This document shows, in pieces, positions 58,893 through 64,000 of a stretch of DNA of 64,000 nucleotides. The translations under genes were made by a program, and so were the position numbers. How positions within the stretch are numbered: position 1 is the stretch's first letter; each line of letters opens with the position of its first letter. Source of the stretch: Oscillospiraceae bacterium (GTDB lineage: Bacteria; Bacillota; Clostridia; Oscillospirales; Oscillospiraceae); NCBI GenBank assembly GCA_916988195.3, contig CAKASQ030000004.1, positions 1 through 64,000 on the forward strand, given 5' to 3'. The notes below the pieces were generated by a model, which was not told the DNA's origin, made no database searches, and saw only the letters and a program-made list of their open reading frames with translations.

Positions 58893-59660
58893 CTATTGCG
58901 CGGCCGGCTGCAGGTCCTGCCCGGTCAGCCGCAGCGATTTATAAAAGTCCAGCGTGTAAAACCCTCGCTCGAGCTGCGTGAGAAAATACGTCTCAGAAAC
59001 GTCCGAGAGCTCCTTGAGGGGCTCCGGCAGGAGGTTGAACGAAAAGACGCGCTTACTCTCGCAGCTCACGATGTGCTGCATCGCAGCCAGACACGCAGGG
59101 CTGATCGGAAGCCGGAGGCTCCCCGACGCGCTGCACTTTGCGCAGACCGCCATACCGCCCGCAACGTCGAACCGGTCCGGCGCGTCGTTTCCGCACACGC
59201 AGCAGCCGTCTACCATTGGCTGGAAGCCCGCGATGACCATCATGCGGAGCTCAAACGCAGCTTTGACGAGCGGCTGCGGGCGTTTTAGTTTACATAAGGC
59301 ATATATTGCATTCAGCGTCAAAGACAGCACCTCGCCGTCGTTCACGTCCTGCTGCGACAGAAGCTCCGCCGCCTGCGCAAAATAGCTGCAAAGGCTGAGA
59401 AGCTCAATGTCGTTTCGCATCGGCTGGAACATCTCGATGCATACGGCCTCGGACACCGTATAATATTCCTGCCGCTCGAGCACCGTAAACTCCGAAAACG
59501 CCAAAAGCTGGCAGGCGGATTTGATCTGGCTGCGCCGAGAGCGCACACCGCGCGCCTTGAAGGTCATAAGCCCCTGCTCGCGCGTCAGCACCGACAAAAT
59601 CGCGTCCGAGTCCCGGTATTCCGTCACCCGGAGCACGAGCCCCTGCGTTTTCAGATACAT
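58893..59660 (-). CDS. recO: DNA repair protein RecO
   Basis: 255 residues. The OB-fold start TQGLVLRVTEYRDSDAILSV, the helical middle and a zinc site (CCVCGNDAPDRF and CAKCSASGSLR). It loads RecA with RecR. ATG 59660 lies inside the yqzL-like gene (10-base overlap). Confidence 0.95.
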   Translation of the reverse strand: MYLKTQGLVLRVTEYRDSDAILSVLTREQGLMTFKARGVRSRRSQIKSACQLLAFSEFTVLERQEYYTVSEAVCIEMFQPMRNDIELLSLCSYFAQAAELLSQQDVNDGEVLSLTLNAIYALCKLKRPQPLVKAAFELRMMVIAGFQPMVDGCCVCGNDAPDRFDVAGGMAVCAKCSASGSLRLPISPACLAAMQHIVSCESKRVFSFNLLPEPLKELSDVSETYFLTQLERGFYTLDFYKSLRLTGQDLQPAAQ

Positions 59661-59776
59661 GCTGTGTTCTTCGCCTCCGTGCCGGCCGCGCCATTCTGCA
59701 ACGCTCTTTTATAGAGCAGATACGCCTCCGGCGCGCCCGTGTCCTGAAAAAGCTCCCAAAGCGCCTGCGTCTGCAT
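59651..59776 (-). CDS. YqzL-like small protein
   Basis: 41 residues: MQTQALWELFQDTGAPEAYL, then LYKRALQ. Pattern and position directly before recO match YqzL of Bacillus. ATG 59776 follows AGGAGGTGGGCGT, which lies next to a CCTAAC-GTTAGG hairpin that may limit ribosome access. Function unknown. Too short for most gene finders. Confidence 0.7.
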   Translation of the reverse strand: MQTQALWELFQDTGAPEAYLLYKRALQNGAAGTEAKNTACI

Positions 59777-59909
59777 ACGCCCACCTCCTAACGCTGCTGT
59801 TAGGATGCGCGCCGGTGCAGACAGCTATGCTGGCAGTTCCTGCCCGAAGCTTTCCTGCATTATAGCATTGTTTTGCCGGGGCGGCAATAGAAACGGAAAG
59901 AAATTGCAG

Positions 59910-60766
59910 TTATTGTTCGTTCGCAAAAAACGCGACGACGATCGCGCCGGGGCCGACGTGCGTGCCGATGGTGCTGCCGATGGAGGTAATCGGAAGCGAT
60001 TCCAGCTTCCCTTCCCAGATCTCCCGGCTGGCTGCGATGTATTCCTGCAAGGCGCTGTCGCTCGTGCCGGAGTAGCCGAGCATCAAAGGCTGGGAAAAAT
60101 CAATGCCGCCGCGCTTTGTGATTGCCTCGTTTAAAAAATTGTTGCTCTGCTTTGCGCCTCTGGCCTTTCCAAGGACGGCGAGCTGCCCATCTCTGACGGT
60201 CAGGACCGGCTTGATGTTCAGTAATGTCCCCGCGATCGCGCTCGTTTTCGAGAGCCGGCCGCCGCGGTATAAATATTCCAGCGTATCGACCCGGCCAATG
60301 ATGCAAAGGTGCTTTTTGGCTTCTTCGAGTTTGGCCGCAATTTCCTTCGCGCCAAAGCCCTTGTCTCGCAGGCGGATGGCGAGATCTGCGAGCACGCGCT
60401 CGCCCGCCGTGACGTTTTCGCTGTCGACGATCGTCACGTCGATTCCGGTTTCCTGCGCGGCGATCACAGCGCTCTGGTACGTGCCGGAGAGCTTTGAAGA
60501 GAGTGTGATGACAAGAATTTCCGATCCCGCCGCATGGAGCCTCCGGAATGCCTCTTCGAAATCAAAGGGCGGAATCTGGCTGGTCGTCGGAAGTGTCTTT
60601 GCCTGTGTGAGCTTTTCGAAAAATTCGTCATGTGTCATGGTAACGCCGTCTAAAAAGACCTCGCCGCCAAAATTTGTACGAAGGGGCAGAAGCGTCACGC
60701 CGAGTGCGTCCGCCTCCGGCTTCTGCATATCGCACGCCGAGTCAAGAATGATCTGTACGTTCTTCA
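59910..60766 (-). CDS. DegV-family fatty-acid-binding protein
   Basis: 285 residues. MKNVQIILDSACDMQ, the TSQIPPFDFEEAF loop, IVDSENVTAGERVLADLA and GPGAIVVAFF C-terminus. DegV proteins (FakB type) bind fatty acids for phosphorylation. ATG 60766 follows AGGAGGAACCT and lies inside the marR gene. Confidence 0.9.
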
Positions 60767-61221
60767 TAGGTTCCTCCTGTAATGGAAATCTCATTGAAAT
60801 TCTGATTGAGCGCGCCGAGCACGCGGTAAAAGGCGACCAGCTCCTCGGGCAGAATCCCGCGTCCGGCCCGGTTCTGAATGGAAAGCGCTTCCCGCGCGAT
60901 TTGCTCCGCCAGCGCGCGCCCAGAGTCCGTCAAACGGATTTTCCAGCCGTAGCGCCGCTTTCCCGTCTTCCCGTCCGCGCAGACAAGTCCGCGCCCTAGA
61001 AGCGGCTTCAGCTGCCGGGAGACGAGCGATCGATCGATGTTGGACAGCTCCGCCAGCCGGGACGCTGCCAGCCCTTCGGGGTACTCGCGCAGCAGATACA
61101 GCCAGAACAAATGCACCGCGCTCACCCCTGCTGCATCCGCAAACTGTGCGCGCAGCCGCTGCACCGCGCGGTAGAGCCCGGAAATATTCTGGAAGAAAAC
61201 CTCAAAACGTTCTTCCTGCAT
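60742..61221 (-). CDS. MarR-family transcriptional regulator
   Basis: 159 residues with the winged helix SRLAELSNIDRSLVSRQLKP and wing KRRYGWKIRLTDSGRALAEQ. It overlaps degV by 25 bases, so it probably controls the DegV gene as well as itself. ATG 61221 follows GAAAGGAG. A palindrome at its promoter is a likely operator. Confidence 0.9.
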   Translation of the reverse strand: MQEERFEVFFQNISGLYRAVQRLRAQFADAAGVSAVHLFWLYLLREYPEGLAASRLAELSNIDRSLVSRQLKPLLGRGLVCADGKTGKRRYGWKIRLTDSGRALAEQIAREALSIQNRAGRGILPEELVAFYRVLGALNQNFNEISITGGTYEERTDHS

Positions 61222-61252
61222 GAATTTACTCCTTTCGTCTGAAAGTTTGGTC

Positions 61253-61285
61253 AGTATAGCATGTTAATGTTTACTTGTCAACATT
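61253..61285 (-). promoter_or_regulatory. marR-degV promoter with overlapping operator
   Basis: TTGACA (61276-61281), 17 bases, TATACT (61253-61258) on the minus strand. AATGTT and AACATT (61266-61285) form an inverted repeat covering the -35, the expected place for MarR autorepression. Confidence 0.78.
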
Positions 61286-61296
61286 TGAATTGCAGC

Positions 61297-61328
61297 AAAA
61301 GCGGCCTCCTCCATCTGAAGGAAGCCGC
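61297..61328 (-). terminator. era terminator
   Basis: GCGGC-TTCCT and AGGA-GCCGC arms followed by TTTTGC on the minus strand, with an ATTTTT tract on the other side. Confidence 0.78.
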
Positions 61329-61333
61329 AATTT

Positions 61334-62227
61334 TTACTGTCTGGCGTCGTAGCCAAAGTTCGAAATCAGATACTGGCTGTCGCGCCAGTTTTCCTTCACG
61401 CGCACCCAAGTCTGCAAATAGACCTTCGTGCCCATGAAGCGCTCACAATCGGCGCGCGCCTGCGAGCTGATTTTCTTGAGCATCGTGCCCTGTTTGCCGA
61501 TGATGATCCCCTTGTGGCTGGTCTTTTCGCAGTAGATCGTCGCGTCGATATCGATGATGCCGTCGTCGCGCTCGGAAAATTTCGTGATCTCGACCGCCGT
61601 ACCATGCGGGATCTCTTTTTCCAAATTCCACAGAAGCTTCTCGCGGATGATCTCTGCCATCACCTGCTTCTCTGGCATGTCCGTCACCATGTCCTCCGGG
61701 AAGAGCATTGGGCCGGGCTGCGCGTATTTTTCGCAGGCTTCCAGCAGTGTCGCCACGCCGTCGCGCCACTTGGCGCTGATGGGGATGACCTCATCAAAGT
61801 CAAATTCCTGCTGATAGGCCGCGATAACCGGCAGCAGCGCCTCTTTTTCCACGGTGTCGATCTTGTTGATGACCAGCATCGCGGGCGCGCCGGAGGCCTT
61901 GATTCTCTCAATCAGCGCGTGCTCCTGCTCGCCGACGTTTGCAATCGGCTCGACCAGCAGAATCACCGCGTCCACATCGGCAACGGACTCCTTGACGACG
62001 TTTACCATGTAGTCTCCGAGCTTTGTGCGCGGGCGGTGGAAGCCCGGGGTGTCGATGAAGACGAGCTGGGTCTTCTCGCGGTTCACAACAGCGCAGATGC
62101 GGTTTCTCGTCGTCTGCGGCTTATTCGATACGATCGCGATTTTCTCGCCGACCAGAGCGTTTGTAAGCGTCGACTTGCCGACGTTCGGCCGGCCGGCAAT
62201 GGTGATCATAGCGGATTTTGTTTTCAT
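61334..62227 (-). CDS. era: GTPase Era
   Basis: 297 residues. G1 GRPNVGKSTL, G2 PQTTRNRI, G3 DTPGFH, G4 NKID, and a C-terminal KH domain with GIIIGKQGTMLKKI. It helps mature 16S rRNA. ATG 62227 lies behind AAGGAGATTTACC. Confidence 0.97.
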   Translation of the reverse strand: MKTKSAMITIAGRPNVGKSTLTNALVGEKIAIVSNKPQTTRNRICAVVNREKTQLVFIDTPGFHRPRTKLGDYMVNVVKESVADVDAVILLVEPIANVGEQEHALIERIKASGAPAMLVINKIDTVEKEALLPVIAAYQQEFDFDEVIPISAKWRDGVATLLEACEKYAQPGPMLFPEDMVTDMPEKQVMAEIIREKLLWNLEKEIPHGTAVEITKFSERDDGIIDIDATIYCEKTSHKGIIIGKQGTMLKKISSQARADCERFMGTKVYLQTWVRVKENWRDSQYLISNFGYDARQ

Positions 62228-62239
62228 TGGTAAATCTCC

Positions 62240-62737
62240 TTATTTTCGCGGCAGCTCGATCTCGGCTAAAATCTTCTCTTCGCGCGCGCGCATCTGGCGC
62301 TTCATCGCGCCCTCATCCACATGGTCGTAGCCAAGCAGGTGTAAAATCGAGTGAATCGTGAGATAACCGACCTCACGCCTCGTCGAATGGCCGAATTCCT
62401 TCGCCTGCTCCTTCGCCCGCTCGAGAGAGATCGCCATATCTCCCAGCGGCACGAGTCCCGTTTCCGGGTCTTTATACTCGTCCCAATTCTCGGGCAGGAC
62501 GCCGGGGGTAAGCTGGAACATCGGGAACGATAGAACGTCCGTCGCCTTGTCAATATTCCGGTAGGCCTTGTTGATGGCGCGAATGGACGCATCGTCCGTC
62601 AGCAGGACGTTAATTTCACACGGCGTATCCACGCCCTCTTCCTCCAGCGCCGCAAGAATGCACTTACGGATCTGGCGCTTGAGTAACAGCGCATCCGGCG
62701 TTTTTGCCTCGCAGGTCATGACAATGTTATGCTTCAT
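62240..62737 (-). CDS. ybeY: Endoribonuclease YbeY
   Basis: 165 residues. The zinc motif H-S-I-L-H-L-L-G-Y-D-H-V (HSILHLLGYDHVDE) is intact, with NKAYRNIDKATDVLSFPMF upstream. It acts in 16S rRNA 3'-end maturation and quality control. It overlaps phoH by 4 bases. Confidence 0.96.
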   Translation of the reverse strand: MKHNIVMTCEAKTPDALLLKRQIRKCILAALEEEGVDTPCEINVLLTDDASIRAINKAYRNIDKATDVLSFPMFQLTPGVLPENWDEYKDPETGLVPLGDMAISLERAKEQAKEFGHSTRREVGYLTIHSILHLLGYDHVDEGAMKRQMRAREEKILAEIELPRK

Positions 62738-63762
62738 GTTCTGTCCCTCTTCTGATTCTGGCTGAATGTCTTATGCGTCTGGAAGGGCTTCGAGCTCTCC
62801 GGCAGGCGCGATTTTTCGAATTTGTCGTATGCCGCGACAATGCGCTGCACAAGCGCGTGCCGCACCACGTCGCTGGCCGTCAGGCGGCAGATCGCAATAT
62901 CCTCCACGCCGTCTAATATCTTGATGGCTTCCTTGAGGCCGCTGACCTTATCGCCCGGGAGGTCGATCTGGGTAATATCGCCGGTGATGACAATTTTTGA
63001 GCCGAAGCCAAGGCGCGTTAAAAACATCTTCATCTGCTCGCGCGTCGTGTTCTGCGCCTCATCGAGAATGATGAAGCTGTCGTCCAGCGTCCGGCCGCGC
63101 ATATAGGCAAGGGGCGCAACCTCAATGTTGCCGCGTTCGAGATATTTGTTATACGTCTCCGGCCCCAGCATGTCAAACAGCGCGTCGTATAACGGCCGCA
63201 GATACGGGTCGACCTTGTTCTGCAAATCGCCCGGGAGGAAGCCCAGCCGCTCACCCGCTTCGACGGCGGGACGCGTCAGGATGATGCGGTTGACTTCCTT
63301 TGCCCGGAAAGCCGCGACCGCCTGCGCAACGGCCAGGTACGTCTTGCCCGTACCAGCAGGGCCGACGCCGATGGTGATCGTGTTTTTGGAGATGGCCTTG
63401 AGATAGGTCTGCTGGCCGATGGTCTTGGCCTTCACGGGTCTTCCCTTCGCCGTCACGCAGACGACGTCCTTGGCCATCTTCGTGACCTGCTCTTCCTTTC
63501 CCGCGCGAACAAGGTCGATGAGATAGCGCACCTTCTGGTCGTCGATCTCCTCGCCCTTGGCCGCTAACGCCAAAAGCGCCTCAATGGCTCTTGCGCCCGC
63601 GTCGACGGCCTCTTCATCTTCCGCCGTCACTTTCAGCTCCGTATTACGGTTCGTGATGTGCACGCCGAAGGCCTGCTCGATTTTTTTGACGTTCTCGTCA
63701 AAGGAGCCAAACACGTCGATCAGCTGCTCGACGCGCTCGGCGTTGATGGTTCGTTCTGTCAT
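62734..63762 (-). CDS. phoH: PhoH-like ATPase
   Basis: 342 residues. Walker A GPAGTGKTYLAVA and Walker B DDSFIILDEAQNTT, with the N-terminal KH-like part. It is thought to act with YbeY on RNA. ATG 63762 follows AAAGGAAGAGA and overlaps yqfD by 4 bases. Confidence 0.95.
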   Translation of the reverse strand: MTERTINAERVEQLIDVFGSFDENVKKIEQAFGVHITNRNTELKVTAEDEEAVDAGARAIEALLALAAKGEEIDDQKVRYLIDLVRAGKEEQVTKMAKDVVCVTAKGRPVKAKTIGQQTYLKAISKNTITIGVGPAGTGKTYLAVAQAVAAFRAKEVNRIILTRPAVEAGERLGFLPGDLQNKVDPYLRPLYDALFDMLGPETYNKYLERGNIEVAPLAYMRGRTLDDSFIILDEAQNTTREQMKMFLTRLGFGSKIVITGDITQIDLPGDKVSGLKEAIKILDGVEDIAICRLTASDVVRHALVQRIVAAYDKFEKSRLPESSKPFQTHKTFSQNQKRDRT

Positions 63763-64000
63763 GGTATCGTCTCTTCCTTTAAAATGCTGGCGCGCACCAT
63801 TCTTGCGATCATTTCCTCGCATCGGACGGACGCGTGAAGCTCGTATCTGTCATTTTGCCTTGTCAAATCCAGCGCTTCATCTAAGATTTCCCCGGCAATC
63901 ATATCCTGCCGCACGCCGCGCTCCAGCTGTTCGAGCAAAAGCGCCTGCGCCGTCTCCTCCGACAGCGGCTTCTTCACAAGATCATATCCGGAAAGCTCCG
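63759..64000 (-). CDS. yqfD: Sporulation protein YqfD, 3' end only
   Basis: The visible 80 residues (SGYDLVKKPLSEETAQAL to ARMVRASILKEETIP) resemble the C-terminal extracytoplasmic end of YqfD, and yqfD-phoH is the usual order in spore-formers. The 5' part, with the membrane segments, lies outside the window. Confidence 0.72.
   Translation of the reverse strand, partial: ELSGYDLVKKPLSEETAQALLLEQLERGVRQDMIAGEILDEALDLTRQNDRYELHASVRCEEMIARMVRASILKEETIP

Overview
The window looks like the chromosome of a spore-forming, fairly GC-rich Clostridia (Oscillospirales-like; genus not determinable here). The spore genes spoIIAA-spoIIAB-sigF, yunB, cotJ and yqfD, a valine T-box and the phoH-ybeY-era-recO-mutS2-uvrC-coaD order all point to Bacillota. 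No rRNA, tRNA or CRISPR array was seen.

Region 1 (1 to about 40.5 kb) is most of an integrative conjugative element (ICE) of the Tn1549-like type, read mainly on the minus strand. From the chromosomal end inward it carries replication and partition genes (repA with internal 23-bp iterons, a double-domain ParB). Next come five secreted, membrane or SLH surface-protein genes (31.2-36.6 kb), then DUF3846, ArdC, a PP-loop protein, a small conserved gene, MobC, a MobP relaxase, PcfB and an ArdC-like protein. The transfer genes are virD4, a VirB2-like protein, a VirB6/TrbL-like protein, PrgI, VirB4 and a large cell-wall hydrolase. A solitary C5-methyltransferase, a PBECR4 protein, three toxin-antitoxin pairs and an SLH metallopeptidase complete it. 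The ICE interrupts cotJC; its other end and its integrase lie outside the window.

Region 2 (15.0-23.1 kb) is a second element nested in the ICE, a Tn4451-like mobilizable element. It carries a large serine recombinase, TnpV, TnpW, a MobQ-type relaxase, a primase-helicase, DUF3847, an XRE regulator and a ClbS/DfsB-like cargo gene. It sits inside the virD4 coupling-protein gene. Joining the two virD4 halves across one shared GG restores an unbroken reading frame, so the ICE should be transfer-defective until the inner element leaves.

Region 3 (40.5-64 kb) is core chromosome, all on the minus strand: truncated cotJC, a cotJA-cotJB fusion, a metallo-hydrolase, ligA, yunB, pcrA, the spoIIA operon, valS with a ycxB-like gene under a GUA-specifier T-box, a coiled-coil gene, coaD, rsmD, uvrC, an HPr-like gene without the active histidine, mutS2, recO, a yqzL-like gene, degV, marR, era, ybeY, phoH and the 3' end of yqfD.

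The most unusual signals are: (i) a dispersed family of near-perfect palindromes (core GCGTCTCACGGTGAGACGC and variants) only at gene edges of the ICE; (ii) at least five ICE genes whose best ribosome site points to ATT, ATA, ATC or ACG instead of ATG; (iii) two structured-RNA candidates (5145-5318 and 24244-24424); and (iv) an ICE-borne surface-protein operon with a repeated, unnamed beta-rich domain.
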